Under the pieces are notes generated by a model. That model was given only the letters and a program-made list of their open reading frames with translations. It was not told the origin of the DNA and did no database searches. A stretch of 64,000 nt of DNA from Glandiceps talaboti (taxonomy: Eukaryota > Hemichordata > Enteropneusta > Spengelidae): assembly GCF_964340395.1 (NCBI RefSeq), contig NC_135558.1:11347001-11411000 (forward strand). Reading direction: 5' to 3'. Below, in pieces: positions 1 to 19,514 of this stretch. A program made the translations under genes and the position numbers. Position 1 is the stretch's first letter, and each line of letters starts with the position of its first letter.

Positions 1-244
1 TTACTTTAAACGCTGGAGAGTTTTTACGCTGGAGGGTTGGTGTTTAAAAACAACTTCTGTATGCAAATTATTGATACAACAATTTGCTTGGAAATTGTAA
101 TTTGAAAGTGAAATTCAATCCCACAAAAAAGATGTAAACATATCAAGCCTAGCCACTCAATTTCAAAAGTGCGTGTCAATTTCATATCATACTGTTGTTC
201 AAAATAAATAACATTACTTAAAAAACCAGAAACTTTTAAAGAAA

Positions 245-303
<59 letters not shown>
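245..303. repeat. (CAA)n microsatellite
   Basis: About 19 near-perfect CAA/ACA units. On the minus strand it reads as a polycysteine run, which is a by-product of the repeat and not a gene. Confidence 0.95.
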
Positions 304-3199
304 GATATTTACATTATTAATAACTCTAATAAACACACTCGGTGATAGGATCGTACCACAAGTGAAAATAAACATAATAACTGACGGTAAAAATGCCAAA
401 AATATTGTTATCAAATAACCAATTACCTTAATATTTACTTAGAATTCAGTGCAGCTTATATTGTGTTTTAAACCTAACCCTGTCAGGGATACTTCTGATA
501 GCATTTGGTATTTTGTTCCATAGCAAAGGACCGGCAAACTGAATTGGCATGTCATTGAATAATTAAATATTTGTATTTAGGGGTACAAAACAAATCCATT
601 AAAATTAAAATGGTTTTTAGCTCCGCTGTCAACGAAAGCTGAAAGCGTAGCTTTAGGTATAGGTGGGTATAGAGTATAGAGAGTATAGGTGAATCATAGG
701 TGTCCGTCAAATTTTTATATTTTCATCATCTTCTCCGAAAGTAACAGCCAGAATACTTCGATATTTGGTGTGCATGTTCGTTGGGGGGAGGCTATTCAGA
801 TTTGTTCATGCCAAGTTGATGTGCCATTTTCAATTTTTTATGATTTTTTTTCAAAAATGACATTTTCATCATCTCCTCAAATACTACTTGTCAGATTGCT
901 TTGATATCTGGTGTGTTGATGCACAGAGGGTAGCTTACTTAGATTTGTTAATTTCAAGTCAGAACGTCTTCTTTTCTATTTTTTATGATTTTTTTTTTGG
1001 TAATTTGAAAAAAAATGAATATGTTAATGAGCATTATGACCGACGCCATATTGGAAATCAGACCACAACACTGTAAGTAAACTGCCACTTTTCAAAAGAC
1101 ACTATTGACGTCAAACAAGCAATGTAATATGTGCTATAGTCATAATTCTACGCATTGTGCACCCAAATGACAACCGTTTGTTCGAAACAGGGTGGTAAAC
1201 TTCAAATCCAAATTCTGCACCCCTTCTACATAATCAGCCTGTCCGCAACATCCTCATTTGCATACATCTATCCTTCAGTTTGCGGCCATTACACTTTGAA
1301 TGGCTGCTCACGGGCCTTATTTTTGGGTATTTTCAACTCGCTGTAACTTCCACTAGAGTCCACCATTTTAGATACTGTAAACGCCTAAACCTCAACTGAC
1401 ATCTCTTCTTTCGTACCAGCAACACAAATTTTGGAATTACATTTAGGAATACCGATTTTCCGACGAATTCGGGACGCATACTTGAGGCCCTGAAACTTCG
1501 ACCCGGTTTTTCAGTGCTCATACTAGTAGTTTCCTTAATACGGACCGGAAAGTTTTACAAATTTCACAAAAAGGTGGATTTTAATGTGTTTTAAATAACT
1601 ATGGCAAGTAAATTTAGTAGGATCATTGTGTAACGCTCCGTTCAAGAATTTTCGGTAGAAAACGACTGATTTGACCAGAAGCTGAAGCTGACCTCGTTTG
1701 ACCAGGCGATTTTCCACAGCAAGTAGCAACACGGGACGTTCTTGGTACTCACTAAAATCATACTTCAGACCCACTATAAAAGTGTGATGTTTTCAGATAA
1801 CATGTAACTTGTGATTAATTCTATATTGTCGTGCAATTTGGAGTGACAGTGAACCAAAATGAAGACAACTCGCGTATAAATTAAGGCGGCATGCCTAGCA
1901 TGAAGTTATGCAAGAGCAGTCTCACTGCCGACTGTGAATCGACCAAACTTTGTTTATTGGCCGACAGTTTACATGTAAAGTTAAACGACATGAACAAATG
2001 TTTCAACCTCCCATCACTAACCTACATTTTTTATCCTACAATGAACTATTATCTCGCCCATTAAGGGTTACAATTTAACATACTGGCCTTGTCAAGAAAA
2101 AAAAACGATGTAAACTTAACGCCTTCCATCAAGGGCTTAGATTTTCTTTAGATTTTTCTGAGCAAATTGGAAAATTGACAATTCAAAACTATACGACATT
2201 TGAGGCTTGCATACTTCTGATATTGCCTAATTACCGAAAATTACATCACACATTAAAAATAATAGTTGTGTCAACAAGCTTCACAGACCATGTGCGCTTT
2301 GTTATGGTTAATGTATGTATCAAATCATTTGGAATTTGAAGTGTACATACTGGAGATATTAGCAAATGACTCATTAAAACTAAAAGTCAAAGTCAACAGA
2401 CTTGTCAGGATATGCGCTTTGTTATGACTTGTGTATGTACCAAATTATATGGAATTTGAAGTGTAAATTCCTAAGTATACCTTAATTACTGAAAATCAGT
2501 AATTATGCAAGTGACTCATGATTAAAAGCCATAACAAGATTTACAAAACATATGCGTTCTGTTAACATCAACCAGTTCTAGCTTTAACCCTTGAGAGTAT
2601 GTATACCAAAATTTGCTTAATTAATAACACAATGAGAGACAGAGAGACAGACACACAGTGCACGCACAATATTAAAACATAGCCTTCCTTTACAGAAGGT
2701 AAAAACATCAAAATGAGCATCAGTGGCTTAGTTCTAAATTCTTGCCTGCCACGTGGGAGGCCCTTTTTCGATTTCCGGCCGATACAGACAAATTTTGCTT
2801 TTAATAACACAATACCAGCGGAACATGCCCATGTATTACTCATATGAGTGAACAGCTGCTCTAATAAATTTCCATAAAAGTTGATAGCCGAATAGTGTAG
2901 GTGGAACTTGGACAGATTTACCATTGACAATTTATCATAATATTTGATGAATGGGGGGTGTTGGTACAAAATCAGCTCGAATTTTTAGTTCGCTTTCTGT
3001 TTTTTTTTTTCTGGTTGGTTGTACTGTAATTGAATTGGATTGTATTGGATATCTCATTCAATGTAGGAGCACCCTCTTTGAGAGGAGGTTACAATTATAC
3101 AGTTAAAAATCGAAATAGAATAAAGTTATCCCTCTTTATATCGTAAGGAAGATGTATACCAAATTTCGTTTAAGCCAGCCGATTTTCTGAAAACGATGA

Positions 3200-3200
3200 C

Positions 3201-3249
<49 letters not shown>

Positions 3250-3286
3250 GTCAGTCAGTCAGTCAGTCAGTCAGTCAGTCAGTCAG

Positions 3287-3345
<59 letters not shown>
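3200..3345. repeat. Compound microsatellite (AGAC)n-(AGTC)n-(AC)n
   Basis: Three adjacent simple-repeat blocks: AGAC units to about 3249, then AGTC units to about 3287, then an AC run to about 3345. The clean switch from AGAC to AGTC suggests a point change that later spread by slippage. Confidence 0.95.
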
Positions 3346-3348
<3 letters not shown>

Positions 3349-3518
3349 CACAAACATATCCCTAAAGTATAACCTTCAATTTACGGAAGGTAAAAAGTGA
3401 TCTCAGATAGTTTTGGCCTTTAACCTCAAAACGTACTAAAACATTACTTGCATATTTATCACTCTGTAGAAAAGGGGGATCTTAACCCCATATATTTATC
3501 ATGCGAATAAAAATGCTA

Positions 3519-3635
<117 letters not shown>

Positions 3636-3740
3636 TTAAGTGTTACAATTAAACACGTTTTGTCTTGTCACGAGAAAAAAAAAGAACTTTCACGCCCAAA
3701 ACGCACTCAATCATGACTCATATACTTATCGCTCTCTTCA

Positions 3741-5062
<1,322 letters not shown>

Positions 5063-6051
5063 CTTGTCTCACAATAAACCGGTACTCTGGATCAAAAACA
5101 ATATTGAACTTCATGTAGATTTTCAGGTAGATAATGCTACGTAATGTTATATATAGTGTACTAAATTAAAGTAAATGCCTTTTGGTCATAAGGACCAATA
5201 GGTAGCAAAAGCTATTGGTCCTTACTCGATACAGTTTATTAACCTTTATCTACTGCTAACTTTAAAATACAACATATTGTCTTTTGCTGTAATAGAACAA
5301 AAGAGAGTAACAGAGTAGTTGAATACCCAAAACAATTTATTTCACATCATTATCTTTCTTTTTGAGTGGACTCGGCTGTTACCAGCTGTTCATACTGGCA
5401 AAAACCATATACCACAACAACCAAAGAGGTCCGTCCCATAAAGTCAAGGAAATTTGAGATACCTGTCAGTACACGCTCTGTGGAAAATACAACTCTTGAG
5501 GTTGTTTGACTGCCTAGTTGGTGCCCTCTTTTACTGTCAATATCGTAACAAAATGATACCATTGTGTGACCTCATGTATACCAAATAATGACAAATCAAC
5601 TCCAAATTAATAATGTAACGCAAATAACTTTAAAAAAATCACAGATGTGTTTGCAAGAACTGAAGGTTCTTGACGTTAGAGAATTATCAGTATTAAAAAG
5701 TGCACATTTATAAAGTGAATGTAAATGTTGTTAAAACATCACTCACAGCACAGACATATGAAAAGCATTTCCTATTACAGTGTCCCCGGAAGACTGTTAC
5801 AGACGACAATTTCTTTAAACGCAAAAGTCTTCTGAGTCGAAAATAAGTTCTGGGAAATTATGTCTAATAAAATAATTTTGATAACTTGCATACAATAACA
5901 ATGTATTGAATATAGTAATTCAATACTTATACTGGCAGATCAGCGTTTGTGAGTGCACGTGCGGACAGATGACGTCATTACAGTAAATTCAATGATACGG
6001 TATTTTAATTTTTCAAATGTATTTGTGTCCTGATCTTTACCTTGGATTGTC

Positions 6052-6493
6052 TTTGTTATTAGTAGTGAGATTAGCTTACATTTGGTAATATTTGGAATTT
6101 GAGTTATATCTGTACTTTTCATTTATTGTACCTTTAATAATCCTATGGGATTGATTATGTTTAAATAAACACAATCACTTGACAGCTGTTGTTTAATCAA
6201 TGCATTTAAACAAATATAGAGGGATTAGCGATACAGCTTGTACTGTGGATGAATGAATAATCCGTTCGTTAATTTGTTATTAGTAGTGAGATTAGCTTAC
6301 ATTTGGTAATATTTGGAATTTGAGTTATATCTGTACTTTTCATTTATTGTACCTTTAATAATCCTATGGGATTGATTATGTTTAAATAAACACAATCACT
6401 TGACAGCTGTTGTTTAATCAATGCATTTAAACAAATATAGAGGGATTAGCGATACAGCTTGTACTGTGGATGAATGAATAATCCGTTCGTTAA
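6052..6493. repeat. Perfect 221-bp tandem duplication
   Basis: Two adjacent copies, 6052-6272 and 6273-6493, with no difference that I can see. The related single copy lies near 19620-19800. The duplication is therefore younger than the segmental duplication, or it is an assembly artefact. Confidence 0.95.
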
Positions 6494-7464
6494 CGGTTAA
6501 TACTATCTGCAATATCATAGAGATCATTTACCTGTCTCACTGCATGATTCCTCAAAGTCAAAGTCTTAATCATATAGTCAGTTGTCTGTCAACAACGAGT
6601 GAAGAGGGATTGGATGCCGCTAACACTATTTTGTATATTACACTTTGTGTAATGGATACAACTTCGAAGGTTCAATACTTCCAAGACGTAGAAGACAAAG
6701 CATTGGGCGAATTGCTCATCAAGCAATCAACTTACATAGAAAAATACGACGGACTTCGCCAATAAAATCAAGCAAACCAATCTTCCAAAATGTTTTAGAA
6801 TGAATCCATGTATACAAATACTGATCATGATGAAACAACACACATACACATTATATACTGATAAATCATATTCACCTAAGTGTACTGGACATCAAACCAC
6901 CACTACCCTCAAATATGAAAACACTGTTTGGAATAATTCTGAAATCAATTTGAATTTGATAGTGAATGTTGTCTGCCACTGTGGTATGGGAAGATTTCTC
7001 TAGAAATTGTCGAAAGCTCCTATCACAGCATATAGGAGAAACAAACCCCAATACAAATAGCATTAGCGGAATCCTATTTACCTTCACAATACCCAAACAT
7101 GACGAGTATTCACGTAAAGCAAATACCATAAGGAGCAAGATTAAAATTGGGCGCTTGATTGATTGGTAAATTTTTGATACATCATTGAAACGTTTTATAT
7201 CAAATAAAAAATTCAACTGATCCAACAAGTTACAACAATTCTGCAAAACTGTAGGTCCTCCTGAAAATCTACCGGCATTAATTCGCATGCTGGTTTATAT
7301 GTAACGTCAAAATTCATCAATTCAGAAAAAATTTCGGAAATAGGCTTATAGTTCGCAGTGTTCCATAGGGTACCTAAATGACAAGAGGCATTCTGGAAAA
7401 GTAAGGATTGATTCTACCATACCTGACACTGTCGTTGCAATACTACTGCCCAACATTTGTAAAA

Positions 7465-9165
7465 TGACATTAATTAACACGATGACAGATGTTGGCCCGC
7501 CGCTACAAATATGGACGTGATGAATTGATCAACACTGCGTTGTGTTATTTCAAATGGAGTATTTGGACTCTACTCTACACTTTACAAGTCCCACAAAATG
7601 AGAAGTACTAAGGGGTGATAGTAAACATGAAGTTACCCAATGTAATATCCCATTATTTGAATGCTCTATGATATTCTAACATAGCATGTAGACTATATGA
7701 AGGTGGTAGCCTGATGTCACGAAAGCCAAGTTTTTTTTCTAAATTACACGATGGGAGAGGGGAGGTCCACAATTACTGGAGAAATAACAAAGAACTCGCA
7801 CACATAGATGTCATTCAACTGGTCTAATTTTTCTCTAAACTAAAAATACAACACATTGTACAGCGAAACTGCTTGTACGAAAATATATGCTTAAATCTAT
7901 AAACTATGAGTACACTTGAAAATTAGTGATGACCGGTTGTAGCAAATAAAACTACTCACATTGTTCGATGTAAAGTCTTTTTTGTCTGGTTTTATCGAAG
8001 GGCAGACCTGGGACACACTGTTTACCGCAACACACAAATCGTAGAAGATGTTGACAGTTGTTCAAGGATGAAAAGGTCAGTTCCACACAATGTATTAAAC
8101 AAAACGTTGAGTTTCCAAGCAAAAACAGAATTCAGACCTTCCCCATACAGGAATCCAACAGCATATATACTGCAGCAAAGTTGTAGATCCAACTCTGGAG
8201 TGCAGCTCCCCGAACTGTCAAACATTGTCCCTTTTATACCAGTGTCAAAACAACTCGGTTGCCACACCCGATTGGATAATCATAAGGAAGCCTTCAGTAT
8301 TTAGAGGGGGGCGGAGGAAATCACACATGGGCTGTTTGAGTAAAACATAACCCTCCCCCATTCTCCATTTGTAAAAGGTGACCCTCCCCTTTGTCCCATT
8401 TTGTAAAACATGACCATGACAATTGCATATACTGAATGTTAATCAATCTTCCCATTATATGTATACATACAAATAAAAATTTTTGACTCTGTATTAGAAA
8501 GCAAACAGTCAAAAAATGGCTAGTTGCATTTCTCTTATAACTGTATACAATCTAGTTAGTATCTAAAACGCTTTTCCATGTTGTGCATACTTTACCTGAT
8601 CTTGTGACTTGTAAAAGTTCCCAGATATCATTGTCATCATCATCACCTTCACCTTCAGTATTGTCATTATCAGTGTCACTCTAATCTGACTCACTGGTTC
8701 TACTTGAGTCAGTACATGTATCACTGTCAGTGTTCTCTATTACATTCAAAATTAAATAATAATCAACAACATCACCGTCATCATCATCATCACCACAATA
8801 ATTGCATCTTCAATTTGGTCACAAAACTATGGATTGTAAAATGTGACCACCAACCCGATTCCTCCGGCCCTCCCCCTCCTGTAAATACTGAAGACCACCA
8901 GGTGTACTTCGTAGTGTATGCAAATTCAATCAAGTTGTTTACCTACTTTCCAGCCATCTGTTGAAACATATTATGTTAATTTACTACTTAACTGATACTA
9001 TATGCGAGCAAACACATACCATTATGTATGTATCTTGTCAACAACTTTAACCGGTGATCCCGTATAAACAGTGGAGTTAATGTCACTGACGGCAGTCCAA
9101 TAACCTAACATGTACGTATACTATTAAAATATATCACCACGTTGTGACACCTTGTATACATTGAC
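7465..9165. other. Insertion specific to copy A, with TE fragments
   Basis: This block interrupts the alignment between the two segmental copies. 7480-7740 resembles part of the decayed element at 13290-13520 (shared stretches reading ccacaaatatggaygtgatgaa-like and gtgaaggtggtagcct-like). A 600-bp unit with inverted ends lies at 8292-8892. I see no intact gene. Confidence 0.6.
8292..8892. mobile_element. Possible MITE with imperfect inverted ends
   Basis: The left end CTTCAGTATTTA followed by G-rich sequence is mirrored by a right end of C-rich sequence followed by TAAATACTGAAG. The inside is tract-rich (ATCATC runs) with no long coding frame. No clear target duplication was found, so the boundaries are uncertain. 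Similar G/C-rich sequence with TGACCCTCCC occurs near 12960-13080. Confidence 0.45.
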
Positions 9166-9968
9166 AGTTACGAATCATGTGACAGCTGGACATTAGCTGA
9201 AGAATGGCAGAAGTAATCTATATCCAAAGTATCCATAGAGAGTAGGGTTTACATTGACACAAGTTCTCGTATCAATAACTGCCCGTGTCACAACTTGAGT
9301 GGTTTGTAATGATTAATCACCCGATCCGATTCTACTCGTGATGTGCTGACTATAACAAATATTAATTCAGTACCTGAGTGTATTGGTGTGATGGCTATAA
9401 GTATCAAATTGGTTATGGAGAGATTTCCTTTTTCATTTCAAAGTAACAGGTTCTTCTAATATAAAATAGAGTTTCAAAATTGGCAAACCTGGCGTAGAAG
9501 AGGGCTAATGTACACAAGAGGGAGGTCCAGTACAATGGCCTATGGTCACATTGGGGTTAACACTTGGGAAAACAAACCAGTGAGCTCTCAAGCGCATGAC
9601 ATAATAGCCTCAGCATTGTTTTGAGTAATGTTTAAAACGATTAGGAGCTCAGCATTTTCACAATAGTAATAAAATGGTGACTTGTTTTTTAATATTACTT
9701 TACTGGTTGGCATTATCCTCTTAGCGGATTTCGCATAGGTACTAATGAAGACATAGTGAATAAAGCAAATAATCACCATTTACTAGTACCTGTAATTTTA
9801 CTTTGACGGACAATATAGATTCTGATGCAGAACACTGTGTAAACAAATTATATTACAAGTTATGGAAATTGACTAACAATCTCACCTATTTTATTATTTT
9901 TCTTTTCTTTTCATACTATTGTCTAAAGCAAAGAAAATGAGTTACAGATTTAAAGAGTTACTTTCAAT

Positions 9969-10195
9969 AATTGCTGTACATGATATTGAATCATACTACG
10001 TGTGTAATTATCCATAATTCCTGTACATGATATTGAACATACTACGTGTGTAATTATCCATAATTGCTGTACATGATATTGAACATACTACGAGTGTAGT
10101 TATTTATAATTCCTGTACATGATATTGAACATACTACGAGAGTAATTATTCATAATTCCTGTACATGATATTGAACTTACTACGTGTGTAATTAA
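9969..10195. repeat. Five-unit tandem repeat, about 46 bp
   Basis: Units begin aatt(g/c)ctgtacatgatat and recur at about 46-47 bp with small changes. The block lies a few hundred bases past the stop codon of the right sulfotransferase gene, on its 3' side. The following 200 bp (10320-10560) holds a looser repeat based on cagtcgttggtg. Confidence 0.9.
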
Positions 10196-10610
10196 GAAGT
10201 ATTAAGCTCTAATGTCCACATAACGCACAAATTATGTAAATGATAAACTAGTCTCACTAAAACTATACCAACAATGGCAAAATGACAAAAAGTCTCTAGA
10301 CACAAATGAAGACTGTAAATATTAAGTACTGTCGTTGGTGATGCTCTGACAGTCGTTATCTGTAATGGGCAATACAGGACAATACATTGGTGGTGTTTTC
10401 ATAGTCTACGCTGGGCCGTCGTTGGTGGCACTTGGCAATGTACTGTCGTTACGGGTCCTTTCATAGTCTATAGTGTACAGTCGTTAGCGACACTGGTCAG
10501 TCGTTGGTGGTACTTTCAATTGGTAGTTTTCATTGGGCAGTCATTGGCAACACTCCGATAGACTATGTGAACTAATGACTATATTTTAACGTCTAACTCT
10601 ACTGTTTTAT

Positions 10611-16024
<5,414 letters not shown>

Positions 16025-16176
16025 AATCTTGTCTCACTATAAACCAGTACTCTGGATAAAAAATATTGGCCTTCATGTAGATTTTCAGGTAGATAATGCT
16101 CTATATAGTGTACTAAATTAAAGGAAACCACTTTTGGTCATAAGGACCAATAGGTAGCAAAAGCTATTGGTCTTTA

Positions 16177-18928
16177 GGGACACCGACAAGAAAGTCTGTT
16201 TTAGGGACGATCGCGATTTTTACACATGCTCTACATAAAACGAACTTGCGTTTGTTTAAGTGGGATGGGTTCTGGCGTCAGTGCGATTGGTGAACTTCAT
16301 TTTCACACTTCTAACCAAATTTCGAAAACGTTCACGCCTTCAATGATGACAGGTTTTGTATTTACTACTGATATGTTGATAAGTGGGTTACAATTTACTT
16401 CTAATGTGATATACAGTGCTGGGTTTCCGGTAGTATTTTAATGTGTTTACCATCATGTTTTACAACGCATCGATCACAGTGCAGAACTTTGTCTTGGTGC
16501 AATCATGCATTTAAATTTAGAAAAGTGCTCATTTGCATAAATTTGAATGCAATTTACATAATATCTATTTTAGCATACGCAATTAAATATCATATGTTAG
16601 GTCAGAAAAAAAATGCTGGTCAACGGGTAACCTAACCCATCACATTGGGTAAGTAGGTCGATTTCTTTTTTTCACAATGCTTGACAAGGACAAAACAAAC
16701 CACATATAATGTTAGCAAAATATATCAGGTCGAGTTAAGATAGAACGTATTCAGTCATCTTGATTCTATCTCATGCAATTTGTCTGCATAGCTACAGTTA
16801 CGAAATGTACACAATTTACGGTTAAACAAATGGTGTAGTTCCTCTCCCCCTCTCTTCTCAAAAATGTTAAGCCCCGCCAATTGAAACTCTAGCATTATTT
16901 TAGCTACCCCTTCTGTCACCTACACTACAGTGCCAGTGGAGATATAAAATCATATGGTACAATGATGCATTGGAAGGAGACAACTCCAAAAGTGAAAAGA
17001 ATTGAAAATAAGACCATTAGGTGTAGGAGGCCATTTAGAGGCATAAAATATCGAACCATAGACATAATAAAATACCGGAATTGAAACAATTATGCTATGC
17101 ATTACATATTATCTGGAAGTGTATTTTGTTGTGGCAAAGCTGAAAGATATTATGCGAATGTGCACATGGTAAATGACTTTTCTTGATGTTTAATTAGGTT
17201 CCAAAAATTCACGAATAAAGAGCAAAACTTTTCAAGACTTTCAGACTTTTGATGGCCCAATAATCGTAAACTTTTGTTCAATTCTTTTTAGTGCACATTG
17301 GATATTTAATCTCAACTCATGCTTGTATGTAACATCAGAGCCAAGTAAACCACTGTATAAGATATTATATAATTTGGAATAGACTCAAATGTATATTGTT
17401 ACATGTACTATTCAGAAAATATAAAGAAATATCCTTAATTTTGAAAAAAATGGGAAGCCCGCATGAGGATATATTGCCCATCACCAGAAAAAAATATATG
17501 GGTAGGTTGAACAGCTTTTTCATTTTTTCTGGCCTAATGTCGTATCTTTCAAAGTAGTTGCCGAAAAGATGGTGCTTTCTCAAATAAGTAACACAACAAA
17601 ATAATCATTTTCTTTACCCAACTCCCAAAACTGTTACGGCCTCGTTTATGTCGGAACCCAAGGTGAACTCAGTGAATTCTCCTTGTCATTATCATTGTAA
17701 TGGAAATTGAAGTTTGGATTTTGATGTCGAAGGTACAGCTCTGTTTACAAATTCAGGGCCATTCTTTCCATAGCAAATTTTCGCTTCAAAATGAATTGTG
17801 GAATAACGCTAGTGTCAGTGTGCAATGAAATAATTATATCAAACAACATTTTAACCAAAGACAACGTCGAACACAATTATTGAAAGAAATATCTTCAAAT
17901 AGTGGATCTTAAACTGCGTACCTAGTTTAATAGTTTTTCAGGGCCACCAAATATTCCAAAAAGAGATCTGCCGTTTTATCAGTATGAAATGTTTTAATAT
18001 AAGGAACCAGATGTAAATGAGATCGAGCGCATCTTCGGAGTCACTGCATGCAGCATAGCAGGCGACCTCACGTTGAACGACTTTTTCCGTCTTTTTTTTA
18101 AAAGTTTCACTCGCTGACATTATAATTGCGACTTGCTTCAAATGAAGGAGACTTTCAAGACTACTGTTACTCGCGGAAAATGCACAGTGCATGTGCGCAC
18201 TTCTTTTGTACTTTCCCGCACAAAGAATTTTTGATTTGCTGCAAACAGTTACAATTTTTAACTGGACACATTTTTATTCAAAGTAGCCAGCATACAATAG
18301 CGATATAAGATACATATTAGCCAGGAGTCAGTGTACAGTCACTTTAGTGAACTATTCATTTAAATCGCACATGCTAGGAATCGTCACGTAAATAACGATT
18401 CTAATAGCATCGCTATGTATTGAAAAAGTACCTTTTTGTCTTTCTTTTTTCCAAAATCTCAGGGGGGCAGCTGCCCCCTTGCCCCCCCCCCCCGCAGGCT
18501 ACGGTACTGGAGGTTTAGGGCAAAACCCTTGCCCCTCCCCCTGAACGAACGTTCACAAGTGCGACTTCAAACATTTATATATGATGTAAACTATGATGAA
18601 AACTGTAGCAGACACACCACTACGATCGATGTAATGTAAAAACATGATTGTAAACACATTAAAATACTACTATAAATCCAGCACCATATCTCACATTAAA
18701 AGTTATTTTTATCAACTTACAACATCTCAGTAGTAAATACAAATTAAAGCTGTTATCATTGAAGGAGAGAAAGTTTTCCATTGAAATTTGGCGAAAATAA
18801 AGTTCAGCAATCGCAATGATGTCACTCCCCTCCCCCCACGAATGAGGTTTGCTGATTGGGCTATTGAGCTTGTGTGACATTGTGCGATCGTCCCTTATTG
18901 AGCTTGTGCGACAGTGTGCGATCGTCCC
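16177..18928. mobile_element. Harbinger-like DNA transposon, non-autonomous, 2.75 kb
   Basis: Ends are GGGAC...GTCCC flanked by the 3-bp duplication TTA (16174-16176 and 18929-18931). The paralogous empty site at 5222-5224 has a single TTA in matching context. Long imperfect inverted repeats reach about 250 bp inside each end: 16200-16440 against 18640-18900 inverted, with matching AGGGACGATCGC cores. TWA target duplications and GG-starting ends fit the PIF/Harbinger superfamily. No transposase was recognised inside. The short frames near the two ends are just the inverted repeats translated. Confidence 0.8.
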
Positions 18929-19463
18929 TTACTCGATACAGTTCTAAGCCTGTATCCACCACATTTCTTAAAGATCAAAGGAATGTGAACTTTAAGATAC
19001 AATATGTTGTCTTTTGTAATAGTGTTACGATCCAGAAATGACATATTTGGAATTTTGGCATATTCTCTCAAATTAACGTATAATTTACCTTTGTACTACT
19101 TAATTACAAACAGGGGCTAACAATATCTTTAACTTGGTTTGTATTTTGTCATTAGACGTAAGGAATGTAGCTCGTTTTGGTAACATTTTGCAGGGTTTTT
19201 TCGTTTATTGTACCTTTATTATATTCCTAACTATATATATAGTAATGATAGTAATTACAAATATTACATTTACTAGTCAATTGCAAGTAAAATATTATAT
19301 CAATAGCTAACTGGAAAGTTGTCTTGCTACTAATCTAGTCCAACCCTTATAAATTCATTTCACAATTAACAAATAAATATGATCTGGGCATGTCCAATAT
19401 GATATAATAAATCTGGAATCCTCAAAACTTACAAATACATACAATACAAACAGAAGAAAAAAA

Positions 19464-19465
19464 AG

Positions 19466-19512
<47 letters not shown>

Positions 19513-19514
19513 AT
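19464..19514. repeat. (AAAT)n microsatellite
   Basis: About 12 AAAT units. Confidence 0.95.

Larger units (their letters stand above)
1..3500. other. Intergenic or intronic DNA, left edge
   Basis: I see no supported coding exon here. If the left sulfotransferase gene continues leftward, this would be its intron, with the missing 3' exons before base 1. The stretch holds a (CAA)n microsatellite near 245-303, a fragment near 560-605 that matches, inverted, part of the MITE family seen at 62.1 kb, and compound tetranucleotide and dinucleotide repeats at 3200-3345. Short open frames (for example 2568-2969 minus) have no recognisable domain. Confidence 0.5.

Noticed and set aside
6872-7288. 138-residue minus-strand ORF with ICCDRSFRQFLEK
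   Set aside because: The corresponding region of segmental copy B is broken and I recognise no family; kept only as a note under the duplication.
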